Of a DNA stretch of 64,000 nucleotides, positions 49,829 through 59,004 are shown piece after piece (positions within the stretch are counted from its first letter, which is position 1; each line of letters starts with the position of its first letter). This stretch comes from an uncultured Clostridia bacterium. Lineage in GTDB: Bacteria > Bacillota > Clostridia > Oscillospirales > Acutalibacteraceae. Position numbers and translations under genes: made by a program. A model generated the notes under the pieces. That model made no database searches and had not been told where the DNA came from. It worked only from the letters and a program-made list of their open reading frames with translations. The stretch is taken from NCBI GenBank assembly GCA_947626485.1, contig CANQSG010000001.1, positions 13,697 through 77,696 of the forward strand, given 5' to 3'.

Positions 49829-52113
49829 GCCCCAACCCTCCTCACGGATGCGCTCTGCGCCGCGACGGTCGTCTCGCCGTCGGTATACGCCGCGTTGGTA
49901 TAGTTGACGGTGATCTGCACGCCGTTGTCATAGGTGATCTGCGCGACGCCCGTCTGCGGCGCCGTGTGCCGCGTGATGTGCGCGCCCTCCACCGCAGACA
50001 GCGCCTCGTCCACCTGCTTGTAAACCTGCCCGATGGTCGCCCGCCAGTCCCCGAAATGAATCGAGAAATAATCCTCGACGGGGGTGCGGTTCAGCGCGAG
50101 GTTGGAGGCGTAGGAGACGATGAAGGAGGGGTAAGCGCCGTATTCGATCATTTTCAGCACGCCGTAAACCGAGTAAAACCCCTGATTCGCGTAGGGCGCG
50201 TAGAAGTCGACGTGTCCCTTCAGCAAAATCGGCAGGAACGGCACGGTGTCGGTCTCGTAGGTGTACTGGCTGTTGCTTAAGGGGAAATCGTAAATCTCCG
50301 CCGCCTGCCCCCACAGATAGGCGTTCGGCATGGCGAGCGCCGCGCGCGGGTTGTCGTCGCCGAACAGCGCCGTGACGTTTTGCAGCGCCTGCGTCCGGTC
50401 GACGGTCCGGTTGCGGGTGTAATCGGCGTAAAGGCAGGAGCCCAGCTTGTCGAAGGCGAAGGAGAATTCCGGCAGCTTTGCAAAGCACCGTTGCACCACC
50501 GCCGCCGTCAACGAGGGCTTTATGAAATAGGTCTCGTTATACAGAATCTGATTGTTGAGCCGCGTGCGTTTCTGCTGCTGCCCCGACATGGAAACCGCCG
50601 GCGCCTGTAACAGCGAAATCTGATCTTCGGTCGCCGTCACGGGGTCGAGCCGCAGATAGAACCGCCCGCCCTGCTGCGTGACCGCCTTTTGCAGGGAAAG
50701 GAAGGCGGATTTCCCGCCCAGGCGGCGCTCGAAGGCGACGGTGTTATAGGCGCTGCCGTGCAGGCCGCCCTTGCGCCAGCCGTCGTAGGTCAGCGTGAGG
50801 TTGTGCACGCCGTCCGCGCGCAGGTCGTCGACGATCTGCCGCGCCTGGTTGGCGGTCGTGAGCACCGAAAGGCCCTTGAAGATCAGCCCCTGCTTCACGT
50901 CGGCGCCCACCACGTTCAGCTGGAGCGGAATCTGTGCGTCGACCCGCTCGCTGCCGAGGGCGCCCTGCGCCTCCAGCCGCTGCCGGTAGGCGACCGCCAT
51001 GCCGGAATAATCGGCTTCGTCGCCGTGGAAAAAGGTCAGGCGCAGGCGGGGAGAAACCGCGTTGGCGGTCTCCTGCACCCGCTCGATGCCCGAGCCGTCC
51101 TGGCTTGTCGGCTCGGTGTAGAGGGTGCGGTAGTCGAACCGGACGGTCGCCCAGTTGTAGGGGGTCAGCACCCCCGCCGGATAGGCGAGCACGGCGGCGT
51201 ATTCCGCCCCCTGCTCCGCCACGCCCAGCAGCGCGTTTTTGCCGGCGCCGTGGACGATGCCGTAAAGCGGGACGGTCGCCTGCTGCGCGTCGGTCATGTA
51301 ATCGTTCGTGCGGGTCGTGCGCAGGTCGCCCGACTGCACATAGGTATCCGTGCCGGTATCGAGCCCGTAGACCTTCGCTTCATAAGGCTTGACGTACTGC
51401 GTTTCGGGCGCAAAGCGAATGAGGGCGCCGGGGCCGTCGGGGATCAGAAGATAGCCGTCGAGCGAATCACCCCGCGCGCAGCCGAGGAAGGGGGCGAAAT
51501 AGACGGATTTCACCTTGCAGTCGCCCGTTTCCGAAAGGGAGCCGTCCTCGACGGCAAAGACGAGGCTGTCCTGCTCGAGCGCCATGGTGAAGGCGAAGGA
51601 AAGCCCGGTCGAAAAGGATTCCACCCGGCAGCGCAGGCGGTCGCTCTGCCAATCGTATTCCGCGAGGACGTCGTCGTCGGTCAGGCTGAGGTTCTTTTCA
51701 TTCCGGCTCTCGTCGAAATATTCCAGCGTGAGCAGAGACTGCGCCATCGTGTTCCAGACCTCGTTCAGGTCGTCGTCGGTATCCGCGGCGAGCGTCCCCC
51801 AAACGTAGCCGCTGCGCTTATCGACCACGCGGACGCCTGCGGTGGCGGCGCGGAACCAGACCTCCAGCTGCCCGTTTTCGAGCTTCTTTTCAAAGCCCTC
51901 GGTCGTCAGGCGGTTCGGAACGGCAAGGCCGCGTTCCGCCCGGGTGTAGCGCGTGGAGGCGATCTCCGCCGACGTGATATCGGGCATCACGAAGGTTTTG
52001 TCCTTGCGCGCAGCGCCGGCCGCCGACTGCGCGATCAGGGCGACGAGCAATCCCGCCGCCGTCAGGGAAAGGGCGACCCGTTTGCACCACGGGCGTTTTT
52101 CAGAGCGTCGCAC
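49825..52113 (-). CDS. DUF5696-type surface protein (locus B copy)
   Basis: A 762-residue paralogue of the DUF5696 protein 13287-15845. The N-terminal hydrophobic segment (VALSLTAAGLLVALIAQSAA) anchors or exports it. The beta-rich first part (LENGQLEVWFRAATAGVRVV, DKRSGYVWGTLAAD) corresponds to the locus A block with ENDRLQFWLNENTTEF. The barrel-like part shows NLTLTYDGWRKGGLHGS and GGRFYLRLDPVTATEDQ, aligning with the ENLSVVFRGWFGDGL and FYLDADVQY of the other copy. No established activity. The start is GTG 52113 with GGGAGGCG upstream, and it overlaps the NHL/Yip1 gene by 14 bases. Confidence 0.83.
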   Translation of the reverse strand: MRRSEKRPWCKRVALSLTAAGLLVALIAQSAAGAARKDKTFVMPDITSAEIASTRYTRAERGLAVPNRLTTEGFEKKLENGQLEVWFRAATAGVRVVDKRSGYVWGTLAADTDDDLNEVWNTMAQSLLTLEYFDESRNEKNLSLTDDDVLAEYDWQSDRLRCRVESFSTGLSFAFTMALEQDSLVFAVEDGSLSETGDCKVKSVYFAPFLGCARGDSLDGYLLIPDGPGALIRFAPETQYVKPYEAKVYGLDTGTDTYVQSGDLRTTRTNDYMTDAQQATVPLYGIVHGAGKNALLGVAEQGAEYAAVLAYPAGVLTPYNWATVRFDYRTLYTEPTSQDGSGIERVQETANAVSPRLRLTFFHGDEADYSGMAVAYRQRLEAQGALGSERVDAQIPLQLNVVGADVKQGLIFKGLSVLTTANQARQIVDDLRADGVHNLTLTYDGWRKGGLHGSAYNTVAFERRLGGKSAFLSLQKAVTQQGGRFYLRLDPVTATEDQISLLQAPAVSMSGQQQKRTRLNNQILYNETYFIKPSLTAAVVQRCFAKLPEFSFAFDKLGSCLYADYTRNRTVDRTQALQNVTALFGDDNPRAALAMPNAYLWGQAAEIYDFPLSNSQYTYETDTVPFLPILLKGHVDFYAPYANQGFYSVYGVLKMIEYGAYPSFIVSYASNLALNRTPVEDYFSIHFGDWRATIGQVYKQVDEALSAVEGAHITRHTAPQTGVAQITYDNGVQITVNYTNAAYTDGETTVAAQSASVRRVGA

Positions 52114-54139
52114 GGTAAATCGCCTCCCGGATGATCCCGCTCAAGAAGACCAGCAGCTGCTTGAGCATCAGGTAGAGAATGATACAGGTGATCACCGCCA
52201 GCAGAATGAGCAGGAAGGTGAGCACGATGTTTTTCAGGGTGGTGGACAGGTTGTAGCGCTGGATTTCCTGCACGCTCATCACGAGCAGGACGACCGTCCA
52301 GATCACGGCGAACGCCCAGCCGAACTGCACCAGAAACGCCTCGTTCAGGGTGAGGACGTAGGTGAGCGCCGTGACGATCGGCGAAAGGATCAGATAGGGC
52401 GCGAAGGCGTAGGCGGTGGCGACGTAGATGTTTTTGAAGGTGCCTTCCCCGTCGTTGATCGAACTGATCATGTAGCTCATCACGACCCACAGCGCCGCCG
52501 GCAGGAAGAAGAACACCGCGATGGAGGTCACCTGCATGCCGGAGGTATTGTAGAGGAAGGCGCGGAACAGTCGGTCGATCGCAAAGACGACGAAGGTCGC
52601 CAGATACAATATCGTGGCGGCGAGCGGCCCGCCCCGCTGCCCGTGCTTCAGATAATAGAACCCGTCGATGGGGTGGCGCAGCATCGAAAAGACGAAGGCG
52701 AGATCCTTGCCGAGCGTTTTGTCCTCCCGGCTGAGCACAACGTGGCTGTCGGCGGCGACGGCGCGGGGGTGGCGGCGGCGGTACATCGCCCGCGCGTAGC
52801 AAAAGACGATGAGGACGGCGAGCACGCCGAGCAGGAAGGGCATCATCGCGTTGAGCCGCTGGTTGCGCAGCTCCCACATGGCCTCGGAATAATAGGTGCG
52901 CTCGTTGGCGAAGCGGAACTGCTCCATCGCGCCCTTAAAATCGCGCTGGGAGAGCAGCGCCTTGCCGTAGCCGATATGCGCGACGCGCGCCATGCCGTTG
53001 AGCTGCAGCACCTGCTGCCAGATCGCCTCGCTCTCGCCGTACCGGCCGTTGTTCAGCTCGTACATCGCCTGATGCACCCGGACGGCGAAATCGGTGGGGT
53101 AAAAGACCTGCACATAGCCGCGCTCCTGATCGAGCACGTAGACAAAGCCGTTTTCGTCCACGTCGATGGCGGCCGCGCGGGAAAACATTCCGAGCCGGTC
53201 GTCCGAGACGGCGCGCCCACCGAAGGAAAAGAGCAGCTCGCCCGTCTCGTCGTATTCGTTGATGACGCCGGTGTAGGTCAGGGCGAAGAAGTTGTTGTCC
53301 TTCCCCACCGCCACGTCGACGAAATTCGCCTCCGTCACGAGGTCGGTCTCGCCCGCCAGCAGGTTGGAACCGGCGAAATTGCAGATCTTCAGGCTGTTCG
53401 AATCCCCGCCGCTGCGGCCGGTCTCCTCGCTCTGCGTCACCGCGTAGACCAGGTCGCGGTCGGAGATCGCGATATTTTCCATGGGCATCGGCTTGCGGGT
53501 CAGCAGCTGGTCGGACTGTTCCTCGGTGAAGAGCAGATCCTGCACCATCTCGAGCAGGGAGAGCGAGCGGGTGTTCGTGCCGAAATAGCCCTGAAATTCA
53601 TATTTCTCGTTGAAAAGCAGCAGACCCTCGTAGGCGCCGGTCCCCACGACGTAGACGTAGCCCTGCGAGGAGACGACGACGTTGCGCGGCTCGTAAACGC
53701 TGTCCGCGCTGAGCTTTTCCGGGCGGCCGATCTTGGCGACGACCTCGCCCTGCGCGTCAAAGACGTAAACGGCGTTTCCCATGCCGTCCGCGACGTAAAG
53801 CAGTCCGTCGTCGGTCACGAAAATGCCCTCCGGCGAGGTCAGCACGCCCTCGCCGACGACCTGCGTGGCGTCGGTCGCGGGATCGTAGATCAGCACCCGC
53901 CAGTTGGCGGTATCCGCCACGTAGATCTTGCCGCCGTGCACGAAAATGTCGCTCGGGTCGGTAAGCGACGCGCCCTTGAGGTAGATGCTGCCCGGCATAT
54001 AGGCGTCCTGCGTGCGGATCCAGTCGTTGTTGACCGACATCGTATAGGTGTAGGTCGTGTTTTGCAGGGCGGACGCCGGGATCCCCGTCAGCAGGACGAG
54101 GGCGAGCGCCAGCAGGGCGGCGAACAGTTTCTTGCACAA
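52100..54139 (-). CDS. NHL beta-propeller / TPR / Yip1-domain membrane protein (locus B copy)
   Basis: A 679-residue paralogue of 15894-17966. It has an export signal (LFAALLALALVLLTGIPASA), NHL blades (SDIFVHGGKIYVADTANWRV, SPEGIFVTDDGLLYVADGMG, RNVVVSSQGYVYVVGTGAYE), a TPR-like stretch (SEAIWQQVLQLNGMARVAHI, GYGKALLSQRDFKGAMEQFR), one membrane helix (MPFLLGVLAVLIVFCYARAM) and a C-terminal Yip1-type domain of about five helices. The start appears to be TTG at 54139, six bases after GGAGGGGG. The shared layout in two loci suggests a fixed partner of the double importer. Confidence 0.85.
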   Translation of the reverse strand: MCKKLFAALLALALVLLTGIPASALQNTTYTYTMSVNNDWIRTQDAYMPGSIYLKGASLTDPSDIFVHGGKIYVADTANWRVLIYDPATDATQVVGEGVLTSPEGIFVTDDGLLYVADGMGNAVYVFDAQGEVVAKIGRPEKLSADSVYEPRNVVVSSQGYVYVVGTGAYEGLLLFNEKYEFQGYFGTNTRSLSLLEMVQDLLFTEEQSDQLLTRKPMPMENIAISDRDLVYAVTQSEETGRSGGDSNSLKICNFAGSNLLAGETDLVTEANFVDVAVGKDNNFFALTYTGVINEYDETGELLFSFGGRAVSDDRLGMFSRAAAIDVDENGFVYVLDQERGYVQVFYPTDFAVRVHQAMYELNNGRYGESEAIWQQVLQLNGMARVAHIGYGKALLSQRDFKGAMEQFRFANERTYYSEAMWELRNQRLNAMMPFLLGVLAVLIVFCYARAMYRRRHPRAVAADSHVVLSREDKTLGKDLAFVFSMLRHPIDGFYYLKHGQRGGPLAATILYLATFVVFAIDRLFRAFLYNTSGMQVTSIAVFFFLPAALWVVMSYMISSINDGEGTFKNIYVATAYAFAPYLILSPIVTALTYVLTLNEAFLVQFGWAFAVIWTVVLLVMSVQEIQRYNLSTTLKNIVLTFLLILLAVITCIILYLMLKQLLVFLSGIIREAIYRATL

Positions 54140-54155
54140 GGCGATCCCCCTCCTA

Positions 54156-55052
54156 TTATTTCAGCCCCGAATGCGCCATGGTGTTCATCACCCGCGATTG
54201 CAGGATGATAAAGACGATCAGGTTGGGCAGGAACATGATCAGCGTCGCGGCGGCGCCGACCCCTTTGCCCGCGACCGAGTTGCCCGCCGTGCTCGAGATG
54301 GTGGACAGGAAGTAGGCAAAGCTCTTGAGCGAATCGTTTGTGATGTACAAAGAGGAAGCGTCCGAGGCGTTCCACGCCGACTGAAAGGCGAGGATCGCCA
54401 CCGTGGAAAGCGCCGGCTTCGTCATCGGCACGATCACCTTCCGCAAAATCGTGAAGTCGCCGGCGCCGTCGATGACGGCGGCCTCGATGAGGGAATCAGG
54501 GATCTGGTCGATGAACTGCTTGAGCAGGAAAAGCCCGACCGGCATACAGAGCAGCGGCAGAATGTTCGCGAGGAAGTTGTTGTAAAGCCCGGAATAGACC
54601 ACGACGAAATACCGCGGGATAGAGACCGAAACCGACACGAACATCAGCGCGATGGTGTTGATCTGAAAGAGCAGGCTTCGAGCCTTGAACCGCTTTTTCG
54701 AGAGGGCGTAGCCCGCCGAAAGGCTGAAAAGCATCGACGCAAAGACGGTGACGACCGTGATGATGACGCTGTTAAAGAGGTAGTGCGACACCGGGATGTT
54801 GGAGCTGCTCGTCAGGGCGAACAAATTCGAGAAATTGTCGAAGGTCGGGTTGCGCACAAAGAACCGCGGCGGGAAGGCGAACAGCTCGTCAAGCGGCTTG
54901 AAGGCGTTGACGAAGATAAAAAGGATCGGCAGCCCCATGACGATGCAGATGGGGATCAAATAAAGATAAATGCGGATCTGGCTGCGGTCGAAATGCTGCG
55001 GGTTCGCGCCGCAGGAGATGGCGCGCAGCCGTCTTTTTCTCCGAAGTTTCAT
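54156..55052 (-). CDS. Carbohydrate ABC transporter permease, MalG type (locus B, pair 1)
   Basis: A 298-residue permease with six membrane segments and the EAA loop IEAAVIDGAGDFTILRKVIV. FKPLDELFAFPPRFFVRNPT is nearly identical to the locus A copy (17994-18896). ATG 55052 has AAAGGAGC upstream. It lies 28 bases after its MalF partner. Confidence 0.93.
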   Translation of the reverse strand: MKLRRKRRLRAISCGANPQHFDRSQIRIYLYLIPICIVMGLPILFIFVNAFKPLDELFAFPPRFFVRNPTFDNFSNLFALTSSSNIPVSHYLFNSVIITVVTVFASMLFSLSAGYALSKKRFKARSLLFQINTIALMFVSVSVSIPRYFVVVYSGLYNNFLANILPLLCMPVGLFLLKQFIDQIPDSLIEAAVIDGAGDFTILRKVIVPMTKPALSTVAILAFQSAWNASDASSLYITNDSLKSFAYFLSTISSTAGNSVAGKGVGAAATLIMFLPNLIVFIILQSRVMNTMAHSGLK

Positions 55053-55080
55053 AAAAAGGCGCTCCTTTCCCGTTCCGGTT

Positions 55081-55974
55081 TTAATCGCGGTCGCCGAACA
55101 GGCGGTTTGCCCCCGACGAAAGCAGGCGAATCCCGATCAGCAGCACGACGGAGATCGCCGCCGCGTATCCCATTTCATACCGGAGGAAGCCGTAATCCTC
55201 GATATGCGTCACGATCAGCTGCCCCGCATAGTTCGGGGTGGGGTTGCTGCCCGAAAGGGCGACGCCCACGCCGCTGCTCTGGAAGGTGTTGACGCAGGCC
55301 ATCACCGCCCCGAAGAGCATCTGCGGCCGGGCGTTGGGGATGGTGACGTAGATGATCTCCTGAAAGCGGTTCGACACGCCGTCGATATACGCCGCCTCGT
55401 ACTGCTCGCGATCGACGTTGAGAATGCCCGCCAAAATCGCAAGGAACCCCACGCCCATACTGCTCCAGAGCGTCACGAGGATCATGATGGGCATGAGAAA
55501 GCGGCTCGATTGCAGCCACTGCACCGGCTGGTCGATGAGGTGCAGCTTCATGAGAAAATAGTTGAGGTAGCCGGTGCGGTCGCCGTTGAAAATGACGTTC
55601 CACACGGTCGAGAGCAGGACGCCGCCCGTCATGGAGGGGGAATAGATGATGATCGCCATGATCGTGCGCGGCCAGCGGGTGATCTGCGAAAGCGACCACG
55701 CCAGAAAGAAGGAGAGCAGATAGCCGACCCCGCCGACAAAGACCGCGTAGACCACGGTGTTCGGCAGGACGTACTGCATAAAGACGGAATCGTTGGTGAA
55801 CAGGTTGATGTAGTTGTCAAGGCCGATGAAGCGCGGCGTGTTCATCGTGTTGAAGTAGGTCAAAGAAAGCCCGATGGCGACGATGACCGGGATGGCGATG
55901 AACATCAGAAAGACGATGGAATAGGGCGCGAGGAGCAGCGGAACGGTGTGTTTGCCGGTCAGCGATTTTTTCAT
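55081..55974 (-). CDS. Carbohydrate ABC transporter permease, MalF/LplB type (locus B, pair 1)
   Basis: A 297-residue permease with the EAA loop YEAAYIDGVSNRFQEIIYVT and about six membrane segments. Its ATG at 55974 overlaps the stop of the fused binding-protein gene (ATGA), with GGAGGAGG upstream. It is the counterpart of 18904-19809 in locus A. Confidence 0.93.
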   Translation of the reverse strand: MKKSLTGKHTVPLLLAPYSIVFLMFIAIPVIVAIGLSLTYFNTMNTPRFIGLDNYINLFTNDSVFMQYVLPNTVVYAVFVGGVGYLLSFFLAWSLSQITRWPRTIMAIIIYSPSMTGGVLLSTVWNVIFNGDRTGYLNYFLMKLHLIDQPVQWLQSSRFLMPIMILVTLWSSMGVGFLAILAGILNVDREQYEAAYIDGVSNRFQEIIYVTIPNARPQMLFGAVMACVNTFQSSGVGVALSGSNPTPNYAGQLIVTHIEDYGFLRYEMGYAAAISVVLLIGIRLLSSGANRLFGDRD

Positions 55975-58916
55975 TCGGCACTTTCCTCCTCCAGCAGGGC
56001 GCGCAGCCGGTCGATGGGTTGGGTATTATAGGGGACGTCGAGGTTCCCGTCCGCGTCCAAAAATCCGAATTCCTCCAGCTTGCGCCGAATCTCCCGGTCG
56101 GTGTTGAGCTGCGCCTTGTCGACGGCGTCGATCAGCTGCTTGCCGTTTACCACGACGTTGTTCCAGACGTTGCTGACCTCCCGTTCGAGCATATAATTCG
56201 CGGGGTGCCGCACGACTTCCTTTTGCTCGAGGAGCTGTTTTAAGATGATCTCCCGGTCGGCCTTGGGATAGGGCAGCTGGGTGAAGGATTGCAGATTCGC
56301 GGTGTTCCAGCGGTATTCCGGCCCCAGCGTGCTTTCCAGCAGATAGCTGAACCGGGTCTGCACGTCGTCCGAGAGCCACCAGCGCAAAAGCCGCCACGCC
56401 TCGTCGCTCTTTTTCGTGTTGCGGAAGATCATGCAGGCGGTGCTGTTCGCCATCTGATAGCGGTGCACCGAACCGTCCTCCTGCTTTTCGCCGGGGACGG
56501 GCGCGATGCCCCATTTGCCGGTCAGCTCGGGCGCCGCCAGCTGTAATTGCAGATAGGTGGAAAATCCGCCGACGCCGATGGGCGTCTGCCCGAAGCGGAA
56601 GCTGTTGTAAAAATTGGCGACCGTGGCCTGCGCGCCATAAATGGAATAAAGCTCCGTCATGGCGGTCAGCCCGTCATAGGTGTTGTCGGATTTGAAGGCG
56701 GCGGCGGAGCCGTCCTCCGTCAAGAAATTCCCGTCGTGCTGAAACACAAAGGGCGAGGTGGTGTTAAAGGTCTTGAAGCCGCCCTGCGTCGCGATCGGGG
56801 TGCTGAAATTCAGGGAATTTTGCAGCAGGACGGGCAGGATGCGCTTGACGTCGTCCCAGGTGTCCGGCACGCCGATGCCGAGGGATTGCAGAATGTCCTT
56901 GCGGTAAAACAGAACCTGAAAATCCACCGTTTCGACCGCGCCGTAGACGCCGTCCTGATAGCACAGCGGGGCGAGCGCCTCCAGATTGTAGTTGTCGTTG
57001 TAAAATTGCAGGAAATCGTCGTATTCCAGCAGATTCTTGACGGCGCCGCGAATGGCGAAATCATAGGGCGTGTAATAGCTGACGCCTAAAACGACGTCGG
57101 GACTGGTGCCCGCCGCGTTGGAGAGGATCAGCTTTTGCTCGTCCCGCATGATGGAAAGTTGAATGTTGGTGCCGTATTTGGCGTTATAATCGGCGTCTAA
57201 AAGCCGTTGCAGCACCTGCACGTACTGCGCGGGGCGGCTGATCCAGACGTCGAGCTGGTCGGCGTCCTTTTCGGCGTCGGCGGCATAATCCGCCTGCGAC
57301 GCCTCGGGCGAGAAGGAGTAAAAGAAGGATTTGATCCCCTCGATCATGCGGGTGAAAAGCGAGACCTTGGCGGGCGGCAGCGTTTGATGCGCGCCGTACA
57401 GATAAATGCGGTCGAGGCTGAGCGGCTGGCTGACGAGCGTGGTGAGCATGTTGCCGAGATATTTGTTGGCAGACTGGTCGCCCTCCGCCAAAAGCGCGAT
57501 CTTGTTGGGCAGCGTCTTCGGGGTTTCGACGAGCCCGCGCAGGATGTCCGCCGCATAACGCAGATCGTTGGTGTAGGCGGGCGGCTTCTTCGCGTCGCCC
57601 TGCAGGGCGGCGGAAATATCGTCCAGCTCGGAAATGCAGGCGTTCAGGCGGGGGATCAGGTCGGGGAAATACGCCTCCATGTCCCAGGTGCGGTTCGCGT
57701 CGCTGACGCCGCCGGTCACCCCGCGAATTTCGGTCGCCGCGTCGTTGATCTGCTGCATCACGTCGAGGATCCGGCGGTAGGGCTCCTGCATTTCGCCCAT
57801 CGTGGCGGTCAGCGACAGGGTGTGTCTGCCCGCGTCGAGCGCGAAGAGGTAGGGCTCTTCCCCGTCGCCCAGGACGAGATTCTGGTACTTGCCGCCGTTG
57901 GTCTGCGCAAAGGGAACGGCGCGCAGCTCGTCAAACAGCAGCTTCCCGTCCACCTCGACGGTGCGGTAGCTGGGCTTGCCGACCGACGCGGACTGCGCAT
58001 AGCAGAAGGCGATGCGGTAAAGCCCCGCCTGCGGCACGTCGAATTCCCAGGCGATCTTCTGTCCGGCGGTCGACCAGGAGCCGGCGTCGAGCGCGTTGAT
58101 GCGGCGGGTATAGGTGTCATAGGGCGAAAGCGCCGGGTTTTTCACGCTGGTGCCGCGGATAAACGAATCGGTCTTGACCGCGTAGCGCTCGGCTTCCACC
58201 GTGAGCAGCGGCGTATCGGTCTGCGTCTCGGCTCGGGCAGCGGCGTAGGTCGCGTAGGAGGGGATTTCGGGTTCGGCGGCAAGATAAGCCGCCCGCACCC
58301 GCAGCGCCTGTTCCTGCGCGCAGATTTGCAGGGTGTGCGCGCCGGGCTCGAGCGGGAAATACAGCGTCTGCTTCCCCACCGAGGACTGCGCGTCGAGCAG
58401 CGGGTTGACGACAAAGGCGGAAACGGCGGTCTGCTCGGGCAGCAGGTCGTTTCCGAACCGATCCTGCTGATAGCCGTCCCGGCTGTCCTGCCAGAGCAGC
58501 GGGAGCAGCGCGTCGTGCGCCGTGCCGTCGAGCGTCATCGTCACCGCGGCGTCGGTCACGCGGGCGTCGATCGGCGCGTATTCCAGCGCGAAGGCGTATT
58601 GTCCCGACGCGGCGACCGATGCGGCAAGCGTCAGAACGCTGCCCGGCTGCAAGGTAAGATCTCCCTGCGCGTCACGTTCCGGCGCGGCGCCGTCGACCGT
58701 CGCCGTCGACAGATCGAGCGCGCCGGCGCGCAGCCGGTCGACGTCGGTCCAGCGCGAGACGGCCGTCTTACTCGGGCGGGCTTGCCCGGCGGAGGAAACG
58801 GCGGCGTCTTCCGGCGCGGCAGGCGCGGCGCCGACCGATACGGTCAACAGCGACGCGGCGGCCAGCAGTGCCGCCAGCGCGCGCAGACAACGACGCCGGA
58901 TTCGGGTTTTACGCAT
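55971..58916 (-). CDS. Solute-binding protein fused behind carbohydrate-binding-like domains (locus B)
   Basis: A 981-residue exported protein, the counterpart of 19833-22664. After an N-terminal signal (ALAALLAAASLLTVSVGAAP) come two beta-sandwich-like domains (YAFALEYAPIDARVTDAAVT; TVEAERYAVKTDSFIRGT; QAGLYRIAFCYAQSASVGKP; LDAGRHTLSLTATMGEMQEP). A helical connector follows, then a family 1 binding domain: QLDVWISRPAQYVQVLQRLL, TSPDVVLGVSYYTPYDFAIR, AVETVDFQVLFYRKDILQSL, VPDTWDDVKRILPVLLQN, EAWRLLRWWLSDDVQTRF. Unlike the locus A copy it lacks an obvious lipobox. I chose ATG 58916, which follows AAAGGTG; the frame continues to 58988 but that part spans a hairpin. Confidence 0.86.
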   Translation of the reverse strand: MRKTRIRRRCLRALAALLAAASLLTVSVGAAPAAPEDAAVSSAGQARPSKTAVSRWTDVDRLRAGALDLSTATVDGAAPERDAQGDLTLQPGSVLTLAASVAASGQYAFALEYAPIDARVTDAAVTMTLDGTAHDALLPLLWQDSRDGYQQDRFGNDLLPEQTAVSAFVVNPLLDAQSSVGKQTLYFPLEPGAHTLQICAQEQALRVRAAYLAAEPEIPSYATYAAARAETQTDTPLLTVEAERYAVKTDSFIRGTSVKNPALSPYDTYTRRINALDAGSWSTAGQKIAWEFDVPQAGLYRIAFCYAQSASVGKPSYRTVEVDGKLLFDELRAVPFAQTNGGKYQNLVLGDGEEPYLFALDAGRHTLSLTATMGEMQEPYRRILDVMQQINDAATEIRGVTGGVSDANRTWDMEAYFPDLIPRLNACISELDDISAALQGDAKKPPAYTNDLRYAADILRGLVETPKTLPNKIALLAEGDQSANKYLGNMLTTLVSQPLSLDRIYLYGAHQTLPPAKVSLFTRMIEGIKSFFYSFSPEASQADYAADAEKDADQLDVWISRPAQYVQVLQRLLDADYNAKYGTNIQLSIMRDEQKLILSNAAGTSPDVVLGVSYYTPYDFAIRGAVKNLLEYDDFLQFYNDNYNLEALAPLCYQDGVYGAVETVDFQVLFYRKDILQSLGIGVPDTWDDVKRILPVLLQNSLNFSTPIATQGGFKTFNTTSPFVFQHDGNFLTEDGSAAAFKSDNTYDGLTAMTELYSIYGAQATVANFYNSFRFGQTPIGVGGFSTYLQLQLAAPELTGKWGIAPVPGEKQEDGSVHRYQMANSTACMIFRNTKKSDEAWRLLRWWLSDDVQTRFSYLLESTLGPEYRWNTANLQSFTQLPYPKADREIILKQLLEQKEVVRHPANYMLEREVSNVWNNVVVNGKQLIDAVDKAQLNTDREIRRKLEEFGFLDADGNLDVPYNTQPIDRLRALLEEESAE

Positions 58917-58960
58917 CGGGGTACCACACCTTTCCTTGTCGATTTTTTCCGAAAACGGGG

Positions 58961-58992
58961 AACTGCATGCCGCCCGCGGGCGGCACACAGTT
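58961..58992. repeat. Long hairpin between the binding lipoprotein and the fused binding protein
   Basis: TGCCGCCCG/CGGGCGGCA (58968-58985) is a perfect 18-base palindrome, and AACTG/CAGTT extend the stem outward after two mismatched positions. No T-run follows on the minus strand. A stem in this position could protect the binding-protein mRNA and lower expression of the downstream genes. Confidence 0.6.
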
Positions 58993-59004
58993 CAAAAAAG
59001 GGGG

